This document shows, piece after piece, positions 19,090-28,388 of a stretch of 64,000 bases of DNA. Location: the NCBI GenBank assembly GCA_021108215.1, contig JAIORK010000018.1, positions 78,463 through 142,462 of the forward strand, written 5' to 3'. The position numbers were made by a program, and so were the translations under genes. Origin of the DNA: a bacterium. Its GTDB lineage: Bacteria > Oederibacteriota > JAAXVQ01 > JAUVAV01. Each line of letters starts with the position of its first letter. The first letter of the stretch is position 1. Under the pieces are notes generated by a model. It worked only from the letters and a program-made list of their open reading frames with translations, did not search any database and was not told the origin of the DNA.

Positions 19090-19962
19090 ATGGTATCCGA
19101 TGATTCGATTATTGAGGTGATACGCAAGCGCCGTTCCTGGCGGACATACATCCCGGAAGCGATGGAGGAGCAGGTCAGAGAAAAACTTGAAATACGACTG
19201 GCGGAGAAACATCTTGGTCCTTTTCCAGGTCAGGTACGCTTTCGTTTGATTGAACTGCAAAATGATCCGGTGCAGGCAAAACAGAAAATAGGGACTTATG
19301 GCATGATCAAAGATGCCCGCTATTATATTGTCGGTGCAGTCACCCGGGGGGAAAAGGCGCTGGAAAATTATGGCTACCTGTTTGAGAAAATTATCCTGGC
19401 AGCCACGGAGATGGGTTTGGGAACCTGCTGGGTTGGGGGTGCGCTGCATCGCAATGATATTGCCCGGCGTATTGAAGCAACAAAAGAAGAATATATTCCG
19501 GCCATTTCTCCGGTCGGGAAGGTGGTTGAAAAACGCGCACTGCGCGATCAGATGGTAAGCTTGGCCGCCGGTTCAAAAAATCGCAAAAAGTGGCAGGAGC
19601 TTTTTTTTTATAATCATTTTTCAACACCACTCAGAAAAGAGGATGTCCCGGAGTATGCCAATCCTTTGGAAATGGTGCGTTTGGGTCCTTCGGCATCCAA
19701 TCGCCAACCATGGCGCATTGTCAAGGAAGGCGGGCGCCCGCGTTTTCATTTTTATTTACAAAAAAATCGTTTTTATGGGAAAATTGCGCACTCTGTTTTG
19801 GGTGCTGAGGATATTCAGTATTTGGACATGGGTATTGCCATGTGCCATTTTGCCATGGCAGCCAAAGAGCAGGGATTGCAGGGACGCTGGCTGGTCGCGC
19901 CGCCGACATACTTTGAACCGCCCGAGGGTGTGGAATATAGCGTGAGTTGGATTGAAAACTAG
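19090..19962 (+). CDS. nitroreductase-family protein, double-domain type
   Basis: FMN-dependent oxidoreductase fold, 290 aa, longer than simple nitroreductases (about 200). N-terminal RKRRSWRTY and ATEMGLGTCWVGG, then C-terminal LGPSASNRQPWR and YLDMGIAMCHFAMAAKEQG are nitroreductase motifs. The arrangement matches the putative TM nitroreductase group often found in anaerobes. The physiological substrate is unknown. The start ATG has AAAGGAG 12 nt upstream. Confidence 0.85.
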   Translation: MVSDDSIIEVIRKRRSWRTYIPEAMEEQVREKLEIRLAEKHLGPFPGQVRFRLIELQNDPVQAKQKIGTYGMIKDARYYIVGAVTRGEKALENYGYLFEKIILAATEMGLGTCWVGGALHRNDIARRIEATKEEYIPAISPVGKVVEKRALRDQMVSLAAGSKNRKKWQELFFYNHFSTPLRKEDVPEYANPLEMVRLGPSASNRQPWRIVKEGGRPRFHFYLQKNRFYGKIAHSVLGAEDIQYLDMGIAMCHFAMAAKEQGLQGRWLVAPPTYFEPPEGVEYSVSWIEN

Positions 19963-20029
19963 ATGGTTTGGCAATCCTTGAAAAAAATGACACGGTTCGG
20001 AACAGCCCTCAAAAAGAGCGAAAGAATAT

Positions 20030-20059
20030 TTGACAAGTTCAGCAAACGGATGCTAAAGT
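20030..20059 (+). promoter_or_regulatory. promoter of first cold shock gene
   Basis: TTGACA (20030-20035) and TAAAGT (20054-20059), spacing 18. The flanks ATATTTGACAAG and TAAAGTCCGAAT match those of the second cold shock gene promoter at 37654-37682. A leader of about 45 nt precedes the gene. Confidence 0.65.
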
Positions 20060-20113
20060 CCGAATAATAAGCCGAAACCGGCAAGGATCTAATAGAGAAG
20101 GAGATTGAGATTC

Positions 20114-20335
20114 ATGTCAGTACAAGGAAAAGTCAAATGGTTTAACAACGCAAAAGGGTACGGTTTTTTGGAACAGGAGGGCAGTGATAAGGATATTTTC
20201 GTTCATTTTTCTTCTATTCAGTCGGAAGGATTCAAAACGCTTAAAGAGGGCGAGGTGGTTGAATTTGAAATCACGGAAGGACCCAAAGGCGCACAAGCCG
20301 CAAATGTAAAAAAGATTGGCGGCGAAGAGGCTTAA
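20114..20335 (+). CDS. cold shock protein, CspA family
   Basis: 73-aa single cold-shock domain that binds single-stranded RNA/DNA. RNP motifs: KGYGFLEQ (RNP1) and DIFVHFSSI (RNP2). The ATG at 20114 is preferred over an upstream codon because AGAAGGAGA lies 9 nt before it and the protein then begins [10 protein letters not shown] like its paralogue at 37754. The two copies share the C-terminal [13 protein letters not shown]. Confidence 0.95.
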   Translation: MSVQGKVKWFNNAKGYGFLEQEGSDKDIFVHFSSIQSEGFKTLKEGEVVEFEITEGPKGAQAANVKKIGGEEA

Positions 20336-20353
20336 TCGAAACTAAAAAAACTA

Positions 20354-20380
20354 ACGGCCCCAAGGGGTCGTTTTTTTTTT
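20354..20380 (+). terminator. terminator of first cold shock gene
   Basis: ACGGCCCC/GGGGTCGT hairpin followed by ten or more T residues. The stem is short and the loop tight, but the T-run is strong. Confidence 0.8.
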
Positions 20381-20394
20381 GGTAGGATTGAACC

Positions 20395-21129
20395 GTGGAG
20401 AGACAGTTACAGACAGCAGCAGCCATTTTAAGAAATGCTCGCCGGGTCACCGCGTTTACCGGCGCGGGGGTTTCTGTGGAAAGCGGCATCCCGCCTTTTC
20501 GCGGAGCCGGTGGACTCTGGGAAAAAGTCGATCCGATTTTTTTAGATTTGCAATATTTTATAAAAAATCCGCTCACATCCTGGCAGATGATCAATAAAAT
20601 TTTTTATGATTTTTTTGGTCAGGCAAAACCCAACGCAGCGCACAAAGTGCTCGCCCGGTTGGAACAATCAGGCCGGCTTGCCGGTGTGATCACCCAAAAT
20701 ATTGATCACCTGCATCAGCGGGCCGGCAGCCGGCAGGTGATTGCATTTCATGGAACCGCCCAGGAGCTGGCCTGCCTAAGCTGCGGTAAAAAGCATGCGT
20801 TGGCGGCGGTCTCCCTAAAAAATCTTCCACCGGTTTGTCTTGTTTGTGAGGGGATTTTAAAACCAGGCTTCATTTTTTTTGGGGAAGCAATTCCCGAACC
20901 TGCACAGTCTGATGCTTTTGCCGAGGCTGAGGCTTCGGATGGTTTTTTAGTCATTGGAACGACCGGGGAGGTTATGCCGGCCTGTATGCTCCCCCGGGTC
21001 GCCAAGGAGCACGGTGCGAAAATTATTGAGGTGAATACAGTTCCGTCACTCTATACGCGTGACATCACGGATATTTTTTTGGAGGGGACTGCGGCTGCCG
21101 TGCTGCCCCGGTTGGAAGCGCTCTGGTAG
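20395..21129 (+). CDS. NAD-dependent protein deacylase (sirtuin)
   Basis: Sir2-family enzyme, 244 aa, starting at GTG 20395 with GGTAGGA upstream. Motifs in order: GAGVSVESGIPPFRG (NAD binding), TQNIDHLHQRAG, the catalytic His in FHGT, zinc-binding CLSC and CLVC pairs, KPGFIFFGE, and GTTGEVMPA. The last motif has TTGEVMPA where many sirtuins have GTSxxVxPA, a small departure. It follows the cold shock gene after its terminator and is followed closely by a PPC-domain gene. Confidence 0.93.
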   Translation: MERQLQTAAAILRNARRVTAFTGAGVSVESGIPPFRGAGGLWEKVDPIFLDLQYFIKNPLTSWQMINKIFYDFFGQAKPNAAHKVLARLEQSGRLAGVITQNIDHLHQRAGSRQVIAFHGTAQELACLSCGKKHALAAVSLKNLPPVCLVCEGILKPGFIFFGEAIPEPAQSDAFAEAEASDGFLVIGTTGEVMPACMLPRVAKEHGAKIIEVNTVPSLYTRDITDIFLEGTAAAVLPRLEALW

Positions 21130-21165
21130 GCAGATCACCTGTAATCAGGATAGGTGAGGAGCAAC

Positions 21166-21630
21166 ATGGAATATACGCAAGGTTTATTGGGCAGGGTTTT
21201 TATTTTAAAATTTTTTCATGATGACGACATACTTGAATGTCTCAAACCGTTTATAAAAAAGGAAAAAATAAAGACAGCTGTGATCCAATTAATGGGTGCG
21301 GTTCAATACGCTACGCTGGTGACTGGTCCAAAGCAACCCAAGATCCCACCGGACCCGCAATGGGAAACCATCACCGGTGGCTGGGAAACCATCGGCATGG
21401 GCACGGTTTTTTCCGACAAACAGGGGCCGCATATTCATATTCATGCAACTTTTGGGAGCGGGAAAAAAACCCGAACCGGGTGTCTGCGAAAAACCGGTAA
21501 AGTTTTTCTGGTGGTGGAAGCGATCGTGACGGAAATAAAAAATACCCGGGCGGAAAAACAGCTGGATCAGGCCAGTGGTTTGGAACTGCTGCATATAGCG
21601 ACCCAACCGAAAAAACGCAAACACGAATAG
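21166..21630 (+). CDS. PPC/DUF296 domain protein
   Basis: 154-aa protein of the plants-and-prokaryotes conserved domain family (AT-hook-associated in plants; function in bacteria poorly known). Visible features are the N-terminal YTQGLLGRVFILKF, GAVQYATLV, and the metal-site-like HIHIHATFG segment. A GTGAGGAG ribosome site lies before the ATG at 21166. It is 36 nt after the sirtuin gene and probably cotranscribed. Confidence 0.82.
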   Translation: MEYTQGLLGRVFILKFFHDDDILECLKPFIKKEKIKTAVIQLMGAVQYATLVTGPKQPKIPPDPQWETITGGWETIGMGTVFSDKQGPHIHIHATFGSGKKTRTGCLRKTGKVFLVVEAIVTEIKNTRAEKQLDQASGLELLHIATQPKKRKHE

Positions 21631-21722
21631 CATTTGACAAACCAGGAGCTTGAGGCGTAAAAAAGTACCAGTGAAATAGGTGTTTGGTGGATGAAAAACA
21701 TCAGCGAAACAGGAGGCACAAA

Positions 21723-21899
21723 ATGCACACCGTGGGTGAATATAAAGGCAATGCAGTGATTACACTAAAACGTACAGAGGAAGACAATTATGGATTTACC
21801 TTCGGGCTGGCCAAGGCAAAACTTATTATTGACCATCTGGAAGCCATTCAAAAATTTTATGAAGAAAATAAGGACAAAGCCAAGAAAAAAAGTGAATAA
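21723..21899 (+). CDS. conserved small protein of unknown function
   Basis: 58 aa from ATG 21723 (CAGGAGG 6-12 nt upstream). The sequence GEYKGNAVITLKR..FTFGLAKAKLI is followed by a charged, Lys-rich C-terminal helix. It resembles small hypothetical proteins of anaerobic bacteria. A nucleic-acid or ribosome-binding role is only a guess from charge. Confidence 0.65.
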   Translation: MHTVGEYKGNAVITLKRTEEDNYGFTFGLAKAKLIIDHLEAIQKFYEENKDKAKKKSE

Positions 21900-21902
21900 A
21901 AT

Positions 21903-21990
21903 TTATCGTGCTAGTGCGAACACGATGGACAGCCTGCCCGGCGAATGCCGGGTGCCGGGTAAACCCGTGGATTTTTATCGCTCAATGGTA
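21903..21990. repeat. dispersed palindromic element overlapping the DUF1667 gene end
   Basis: Reverse-orientation copy of the element at 16090. It contains TTATCGTGCTAGTGCGAACA, GCCCGGCGAATGCCGGGTGC and GGATTTTTATCG. It supplies the stop codon and last codons of the minus-strand DUF1667 gene. Confidence 0.7.
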
Positions 21991-22334
21991 CGCGTGGCGA
22001 TGAGATCGACATTGAAAGACATGAAATTTTTTCTTAGCACTTGATTTGCCTTCACAGGTTGGGTAATGACGATTTGTTTAATAAGCTGCATGGCTTCGCG
22101 TAAAGCCGGTTTGGGAATGGGGCCTGTTGTTCTAACCGGTATCATCGCGACGGTCAGCTGTTGTGCCGCGACGGTTGTCGTAAGCGTTCTCAGCGGATGT
22201 TCGATTTCCTGTTTGGCATACACCTCGCCCTTGGGGCATTGATTTCCCAGTACTTCCCGGACAATCTCATTTTCCACCCGGACAGTGAGTTGACAACCTT
22301 TAGGACATTCAATACAAGTGAAGTTTTTTTTCAT
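21975..22334 (-). CDS. DUF1667 protein of glycerol oxidation operon
   Basis: 119 aa. The N-terminal cysteine motif CIECPKGCQL and a following NQCPKG suggest an iron-sulfur or zinc site. The family is regularly found downstream of GlpA-type dehydrogenase and an FAD/NAD oxidoreductase in anaerobes, and is thought to be part of that electron-transfer complex. The start overlaps the upstream gene stop as ATGA. The final codons lie in a dispersed repeat, so the C-terminus may have been altered. Confidence 0.88.
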   Translation of the reverse strand: MKKNFTCIECPKGCQLTVRVENEIVREVLGNQCPKGEVYAKQEIEHPLRTLTTTVAAQQLTVAMIPVRTTGPIPKPALREAMQLIKQIVITQPVKANQVLRKNFMSFNVDLIATRTIER

Positions 22335-24829
22335 GATATGGTCTCCAGATAGTCGGCAGCTTGTTGTCCCGCCAGAGCGCTGTCGTGTGTGACTGAATCC
22401 GCCAAGTCATAAATTTTAAAGGCATTGCCACAGACAAACAATCCCGGGATTGAGGTGCGGTTCAATTCGGCGGACACAGGCGTGTGGGTCGATTTTTCCA
22501 TGGCAACACCGGCCATTTCGATCAATTCATTTTCCGGGATCAGTCCGACAGAGAGCAAGACCGTATCGCAGTCAATTTCAAAATTTGATCCCGGTTTTTC
22601 GCTGAAATCATCATGGACGGCCGCGACACGGATTTTTTCTACACGCGTAAGACCGAGAATTTCAGTTACTTTGTGTTGATAATAAATTGGAATATCAAAG
22701 TCATCCAAACATTGTGCAATGTTGCGTGTGAGCCCGCGGGAGGTTTTTTCAATTTCAATAACCGCTTTGACATGGGCGCCTTCCAGCGTAAAGCGCCGCG
22801 CCATAATCAACCCGATATCACCGGAACCGATTACCACAACCTTTTTTCCCGGGAGCCAGCCTTCGATATTCATCATTTTTTGGGCCAATCCGGCCGGAAA
22901 AACACCGGCCGGGCGTGTGCCGGGAATCGAGATCATTTCCCGAGTCCTTTCCCGGCAGCCGGTGCACATAATCAAAGCCTTGGCCGCAATGGTTTCAAAA
23001 GCGCCGGGTTTCAAACAGGTTAATACTTTATCGGTGGTTAGATTGACCACAAAGGTTTGTAAGCTAACTTGAATGGCCGGGTGTGTTTGGATTTGCCGGA
23101 TGTAGTGATCAGCAAACTGGGGACCGGTTAAGTCCTGTTTAAATTGACGAAGGCCAAAGCCAGGATGAATACACTGGTTTAAAATGCCGCCGAGAAATTG
23201 GTCGCGTTCAATCAGCAGGATGTCCGAGACACCGGCATCGTATGCGGAGAGCGCAGCGGCCATACCGGCCGGCCCCCCGCCTACGATGACGAGATCATGT
23301 TCTTGGAGAGTCACCGTTTTTTGGTTCTTTTTTTGCAGACGTGATTCACCCTGATGGGAAGCGAGCGTGTGTTTGGGGACTTCCACGGGTCGTGAATCTC
23401 CCCGACCCGCCTTGATTAATTCTGAACCTGGACCGCGTTTGGAGATTTGTGAATAGCGCAAACCGCGTTCTTCGTTGAGAATTTTCATAATCCGGGTGGT
23501 GCAAAAACCGCCGTGACAGCGGCCGGCTTGTGCACGGGTGCGGAATTTAATGCCATCCATGGTTTTGGCACCCCGTGCAATTGCGTCGCGAATTTCGCGG
23601 GCAGAAACCATCTCGCAGCGGCAGACAATATCACCGTATGCCGGATCCTGTTGTACCAGTTTTTTGGCTTCTTCCAAAGGGAGTGCAAAAAGATGGGTGG
23701 AAGCCGGACGGTGTGCGAGAAACGCCGCTTTGGGTTTCAGCTGCAGTCCGTGGGTTTGCAGCAGGTCACAGACATACCGTGCAATAGCAGGTGCTGCGGT
23801 TAATCCGGGAGACTGGATGCCTGCCACCTGGATAAACCCGGGAACCGCAGCTTCATGTCGGATAATAAAATCATTTCCAGCCACCGGTCGCAGCCCGGCA
23901 AAGTAGGCAATCAGGTCATGGGGAGAAACCGCAGGGAGCATTTTTTGGACTTGAGACAAAACCCGTGCCAGCCCTTCATCGGTTGTACTGAGGTCCTCTT
24001 TATCTGAGACGGATTCTGCGGTAGGTCCGATCATGGGATTGCCGTCTGAGGTTTTAATCATAAGCGTGCCTTTGGATGTCGGTGTGGGCAGCGGAAAGAT
24101 CAAATGGTTGGCCAACGGCTCGCTTTTTTTATCCAGGAGATATTCCTCGCCTTTGCGGGGATGGATGACGATATCCGTGATACCCACCATACCGGCGATG
24201 GTATCCGCATAAAGACCTGCCGCATTGACCACATAACGTGAATGAAACATGGCGCCGGACTGGGTTTGAATGGCGAAGCCTGCATTTGTCCGGGAAATCG
24301 CAGTAACCAGCCGGCTGGTAAAAATTTCCACGCCGTTTGCTTGTGCATTTTCAGCCAAGTCATAGACCAGGCGATAGGGACTGATAATCCCGGCAGTGGG
24401 AGCGTAGAGAGCGGCCACAACGGCCGGGCTTAGGTTGGGCTCATGCGCATCCAACCAGGGTCGGTCCACGATCTGTAAATCAGGCACACCCAATTTTTCT
24501 GCATTCGTTTGGATGGCTTCCAGCCTAATACGATCCGTTTCATCAAAAATGACAATCAACTCACCGACCTCGACAAAATGGACGCCCAGATCTTGCGCAA
24601 GTTTTCGCATGAGGTGATTGCCCTGGACGCAGAGTTTGGCTTTGAGGGTGTGGGGTGGATTTTGGGTTCCAGGATGAACAATACCGCTGTTGGACTTGGA
24701 AACACCGAATGCCAATTCAATTTCTTTTTCCAGCAGACATACCGTCAAGTTGTATTGGGAAAGTTCCCGTGCCAGCGCGGTTCCGCTCACGCCACCGCCA
24801 ATAATTAAAACATCATAAATTTTTTTCAT
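22331..24829 (-). CDS. fused glycerol-3-phosphate dehydrogenase / FAD-NAD oxidoreductase
   Basis: 832-aa protein joining two enzymes normally encoded separately. The N-terminal part is a DAO-type FAD dehydrogenase (IIGGGVSGTALARELS, about residues 8-380) like GlpA/GlpO. A BFD-like [2Fe-2S] domain follows (CRC..GRCHGGFC, about residues 400-445) and then a 50-residue polar linker. The C-terminal part is a pyridine nucleotide-disulfide oxidoreductase (VIVGGGPAGMAAALS about residue 510; a second nucleotide motif VVVIGSGDIGLI about residue 675). It should oxidise glycerol-3-phosphate to dihydroxyacetone phosphate and pass electrons on. glpK is upstream with a 4-nt ATGA overlap, and DUF1667 is downstream with another. 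Confidence 0.88.
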   Translation of the reverse strand: MKKIYDVLIIGGGVSGTALARELSQYNLTVCLLEKEIELAFGVSKSNSGIVHPGTQNPPHTLKAKLCVQGNHLMRKLAQDLGVHFVEVGELIVIFDETDRIRLEAIQTNAEKLGVPDLQIVDRPWLDAHEPNLSPAVVAALYAPTAGIISPYRLVYDLAENAQANGVEIFTSRLVTAISRTNAGFAIQTQSGAMFHSRYVVNAAGLYADTIAGMVGITDIVIHPRKGEEYLLDKKSEPLANHLIFPLPTPTSKGTLMIKTSDGNPMIGPTAESVSDKEDLSTTDEGLARVLSQVQKMLPAVSPHDLIAYFAGLRPVAGNDFIIRHEAAVPGFIQVAGIQSPGLTAAPAIARYVCDLLQTHGLQLKPKAAFLAHRPASTHLFALPLEEAKKLVQQDPAYGDIVCRCEMVSAREIRDAIARGAKTMDGIKFRTRAQAGRCHGGFCTTRIMKILNEERGLRYSQISKRGPGSELIKAGRGDSRPVEVPKHTLASHQGESRLQKKNQKTVTLQEHDLVIVGGGPAGMAAALSAYDAGVSDILLIERDQFLGGILNQCIHPGFGLRQFKQDLTGPQFADHYIRQIQTHPAIQVSLQTFVVNLTTDKVLTCLKPGAFETIAAKALIMCTGCRERTREMISIPGTRPAGVFPAGLAQKMMNIEGWLPGKKVVVIGSGDIGLIMARRFTLEGAHVKAVIEIEKTSRGLTRNIAQCLDDFDIPIYYQHKVTEILGLTRVEKIRVAAVHDDFSEKPGSNFEIDCDTVLLSVGLIPENELIEMAGVAMEKSTHTPVSAELNRTSIPGLFVCGNAFKIYDLADSVTHDSALAGQQAADYLETIS

Positions 24830-26310
24830 ACATTAGACCGCGTACGGCGAATCGCGTCTTGCCAGCCCTGGTAATAGCGGGCGGCGGTACGTTTGGGCAT
24901 GCGAGGTCGAGAGACCTTCTCCGGTATCCAGAATTTTTTTATGGCAGCGGCATTCGGCCAAATTTTGACAGCCAGGCCCGCCAGATAGGCGGCGCCCAAT
25001 GCGGTGGATTCAAGGTTGCGGGGACGTATGACGGGTTTGCCCAGGATATCAGCTTGGAACTGACAAAGAAACGGATTGGCTGTCGCACCACCGTCCACCT
25101 GCAGGGAGGGGATTTTTAGATGGGATTCCTTCAACATGGTGTCCAGTACATCTTTGGTGGCATAGGCCATCGCTTCCAAGGCAGCTCGTACCAGATGGGA
25201 CGGGCCGGAACCGCGGGTCAATCCGCAGATCATTCCCCGCGCGTCCTGGTCCCAATAGGGAGTACCCAGACCAACAAAAGCAGGGACCAGATAAACGCCC
25301 TCATTGGACGTGAGACGCTGCGCCATTTTTTCCGTCTCACGGGCATGGACAAAAAGTTTGAAATTATCGCGCAACCATTGGATCGCGGCTCCGGCAATAA
25401 AAATAGCACCTTCCAAAACATAAACCGGCTGGCCACGCCCATCACATCCCAAGGTGGTAATCAAACCGTGTTTGGAATGAATCCGTTTTTTTCCAGTATT
25501 GAGCAAGACGAAGCAACCAGTGCCATACGTATTTTTTATAGTACCGGGGGTAAAACAGGTTTGGCCGAAAAGAGCAGCCTGTTGATCGCCGGCAATACCG
25601 GCAATGGGGATGCCGGAAGGCAGCCGGCCATGACGGCGGGTATGTCCAAATAGACCGGAGGAGGGTCGTACCTGCGGGAGTAAAGAGAGCGGGATTTTGA
25701 ATAATTTAAGGATATCTTTATCCCAAATACGTTTATCAATATTAAATAAAAGTGTACGCGCGGCATTGGTATAATCCGTCGCATGAACTTTACCGCCGGT
25801 GAGGTTCCAAAGCACCCAAGTGTCCGTGGTGCCGAAGCAAAGCCGGTCTTGTTTGGCCAGGTGTTTGGCCTGCAAATTATGTTTGAGCATCCATTCGATT
25901 TTGGTTCCGGAAAAATAAGCATCAATCGGAAGACCGGTGCGCTTGCGAAAAAAATCAGGCAGTCCTTTTTGGCGGCTCAATGCTTGACAGCGTGCTGCGG
26001 TGCGGCGGCACTGCCAGACGATGGCATTGCCGATAGGTTTTCCGGTTTTGCGATCCCACAAGACAGTGGTCTCACGCTGATTTGCGATGCCGATGGCGGC
26101 AATGTCGACCTGGGGTTTTTGGCTTAATACGGATTGGATGGTTTGCCGGACACTGGACCAGATTTCATCAGGGTTATGTTCGACCCATCCCGGGTGTGGA
26201 AAATATTGTGGAAATTCCTGATAGGCGTTGGCAATGGGCTTGCCAAAACGGTTGTATAAAATGGCCCGGCTGCCGGTAGTGCCTTGGTCAATGGCAAGAA
26301 TCGCCTGCAT
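24826..26310 (-). CDS. glpK: glycerol kinase
   Basis: Phosphorylates glycerol to glycerol-3-phosphate; 494 aa. The start ATG at 26310 is preceded by a run of G serving as ribosome site and gives the canonical MQAILAIDQGTTGSRA. Family motifs: NQRETTVLWD, GTTDTWVLW, GDQQAALFGQ, YGTGCFVLLNTG and DGGATANPFL. It is the first gene of an operon with the fused dehydrogenase and DUF1667. A TATAAT-like box on the minus strand at 26360-26365 may be its -10. No glycerol facilitator or repressor is in the window. Confidence 0.95.
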   Translation of the reverse strand: MQAILAIDQGTTGSRAILYNRFGKPIANAYQEFPQYFPHPGWVEHNPDEIWSSVRQTIQSVLSQKPQVDIAAIGIANQRETTVLWDRKTGKPIGNAIVWQCRRTAARCQALSRQKGLPDFFRKRTGLPIDAYFSGTKIEWMLKHNLQAKHLAKQDRLCFGTTDTWVLWNLTGGKVHATDYTNAARTLLFNIDKRIWDKDILKLFKIPLSLLPQVRPSSGLFGHTRRHGRLPSGIPIAGIAGDQQAALFGQTCFTPGTIKNTYGTGCFVLLNTGKKRIHSKHGLITTLGCDGRGQPVYVLEGAIFIAGAAIQWLRDNFKLFVHARETEKMAQRLTSNEGVYLVPAFVGLGTPYWDQDARGMICGLTRGSGPSHLVRAALEAMAYATKDVLDTMLKESHLKIPSLQVDGGATANPFLCQFQADILGKPVIRPRNLESTALGAAYLAGLAVKIWPNAAAIKKFWIPEKVSRPRMPKRTAARYYQGWQDAIRRTRSNV

Positions 26311-26523
26311 GGCCCCCCCCTGTACAGTGTAAAGAAGCGTGGTGTTAAATCCGGTTTTTATTATAGCACAGCAGAAAACCATTTTACCAGCCGGTGTGGT
26401 TTGGATGAGCAAAAATATTCCTGCTTATCCAAACCTATATGTATTGTTTTTTATAACAGGAGACGGACACGAAATATTCCGTCGGTGAATAGGGCCGGCG
26501 GTGTTTCAAATGAATAGTAAAGA

Positions 26524-26910
26524 TTAATTGGTGAGTGTGTTCATATAGAGCGCTTGCCGGTCTCCCGCGAGTTCAATGAGAAGATTTTCCAATTCTTCGG
26601 AGGGAGATGTCTCCATGGGCAGCAGCTCCAGACCCAGATGGGTTTGCCAGTTTTCTTCATCCCAATATCCCCAGCGGATAATACCATGGCCGTTGATTTC
26701 GGAAAAAGGATTCGGCAAATTCAAATCATAATCAATTAAACGCGCGGTTATTTTGATTAATCGAAACGGCAGGCTGATATGCATACCGCCCAAGCAGAGG
26801 TTGGCCACCTTGCCCGATGAGGAGATCACCAATTCATTGCGATGGTTACGGATTTTGCATTTGATGGGAATATCGACATCAAGACGAGTAAATTTTCTTC
26901 GCTGGATCAT
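26524..26910 (-). CDS. PilZ-domain c-di-GMP receptor
   Basis: 128-aa single PilZ domain. The two c-di-GMP contact motifs are seen: RRKFTR at the N-terminus (RxxxR) and NLCLGGMHIS (N/DxSxxG-like, with C in place of S). The substitution could weaken binding. It is transcribed divergently from the HD-GYP gene, with a GGAGG site before its ATG. Likely downstream processes are motility or surface polysaccharide. Confidence 0.82.
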   Translation of the reverse strand: MIQRRKFTRLDVDIPIKCKIRNHRNELVISSSGKVANLCLGGMHISLPFRLIKITARLIDYDLNLPNPFSEINGHGIIRWGYWDEENWQTHLGLELLPMETSPSEELENLLIELAGDRQALYMNTLTN

Positions 26911-27152
26911 GGTGTGAAATTCCTCCCAAAGGTTGACGGTTTTTTTGCTTATTTAAAGTATCGGTTATGGGAGGAAAAGATTGATTTTTTTAGGATACTT
27001 TCACAGCAGCTTGGTTTTGTGTTTGCCGGTGCCCTGTCACGGATTATTCGCCTTGATTAAGGTTTCACGAGTCCGGCCCGATAATACAAGTGTGCATTTT
27101 AGCGGTTGCATCCGGAGCGTTGCGGCCTTTTATATTTTCAGGAGAACAACAC

Positions 27153-28292
27153 ATGGCATCCAATCCGCAAGAAGAACTGAAACGCATGAATAAGCGTAAA
27201 TACAAACAGCTGCTTTCCGCCCATGATCCGGAAAAAATTTTAGGTATCCTGGGGTGCAAAATCCCCGGATTTTTGGATGAAAAAGAAATATTTCACGCCA
27301 TCTTACGGCAAATGGTAAAAACCTCCCAGGCCCGGATCGGAATATTACTAACCATAGAAGAAGAACGCAGACAATTTGTCTTTTCTGGTGCTCAGGGGAT
27401 CCATCTTTCGGAACAAACTGTGGAGAGTTTTGCCTGGTCGCTTAGGACCATGCAGGGGAAACTCAAAGAGGGATATGAAAAACCACAATTATTTACTAGT
27501 GCTGAGATTGCAAGACGAAACGACTTCATATTTGAGCGGTCCATGGGATTTCAATCGCTTTTTTATCAGCCGCTGGGCATTGAAGGGCATGTATTCGGTG
27601 CCGTCCTGCTGGGCAACCGGGAAGCGCGCGTAAATTTTTCCAGCGAGGATATGCGCCGGATCAAAGCATTGCTACCCATTGTTTGCACTGAGATGGAACG
27701 CATCTGGCTCTATCGCGAGTTACAAAGTATGGCCATTAATATGATTCATGCGTTTGCCAGTGCGATTGAGGCCAAGGACACCTTTACGCGCGGGCACTCG
27801 GAGCGGGTGACGAAATTTTCCGTAGAGATGGCCCGGCTTTTAGGGTGGAAGAAAAAAACCCGGGAAGTTTTGCGAATGTCTTCCATCATGCATGATATTG
27901 GCAAGATCGGGGTCCCGGAAAGTATTCTCACCAAACCAGGAAAACTCACGGCACAGGAATACGCGGTGATTAAGCGTCATCCTGAAAATGGCGCAGAAAT
28001 TGTGGGTAAAATTCCACAGATGCTGCAAACCCTTCCGGGAATTTTATGTCACCACGAACGGTATGACGGCAAAGGATATCCGCAGGGGATTGGCGGTAAG
28101 GATATTCCTGAATTCGGACGTCTTATCGCGGTGGCCGATGCTTTTGATGCCATGACCGGTACCCGCCCTTATCGTAACGAGCTATCCATGAATACAGCAC
28201 TGGAGGAGTTACGCCGTCATCGCGGAACTCAGTTTGATCCTGAGATGGTGGATGTTTTTCTGCAAGCCTATTACACCGGCATTATTCCCTGA
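27153..28292 (+). CDS. GAF/HD-GYP cyclic-di-GMP phosphodiesterase
   Basis: 379 aa from ATG 27153 (AGGAGA upstream). An N-terminal GAF-like sensor region (about residues 40-205) is followed by an HD-GYP domain: HDIGKIGVPESIL and HHERYDGKGYPQGI carry the metal ligands and the GYP signature. It degrades c-di-GMP. It lies between the PilZ gene (divergent) and a GGDEF gene (convergent). Confidence 0.92.
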   Translation: MASNPQEELKRMNKRKYKQLLSAHDPEKILGILGCKIPGFLDEKEIFHAILRQMVKTSQARIGILLTIEEERRQFVFSGAQGIHLSEQTVESFAWSLRTMQGKLKEGYEKPQLFTSAEIARRNDFIFERSMGFQSLFYQPLGIEGHVFGAVLLGNREARVNFSSEDMRRIKALLPIVCTEMERIWLYRELQSMAINMIHAFASAIEAKDTFTRGHSERVTKFSVEMARLLGWKKKTREVLRMSSIMHDIGKIGVPESILTKPGKLTAQEYAVIKRHPENGAEIVGKIPQMLQTLPGILCHHERYDGKGYPQGIGGKDIPEFGRLIAVADAFDAMTGTRPYRNELSMNTALEELRRHRGTQFDPEMVDVFLQAYYTGIIP

Positions 28293-28388
28293 AGGACAAG
28301 TTCAAGAATTGAAAAACAGTTTAATCCGGAGCGGGCAGACAAGGACTTGTCCGAATATTTTTTTGATATCAAGCGGGGTTGATTTGAA

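Noticed and set aside
22425..24808. Several plus-strand open frames within the glycerol oxidoreductase region
   Set aside because: All overlap the clearly conserved minus-strand 832-aa protein and match no family.
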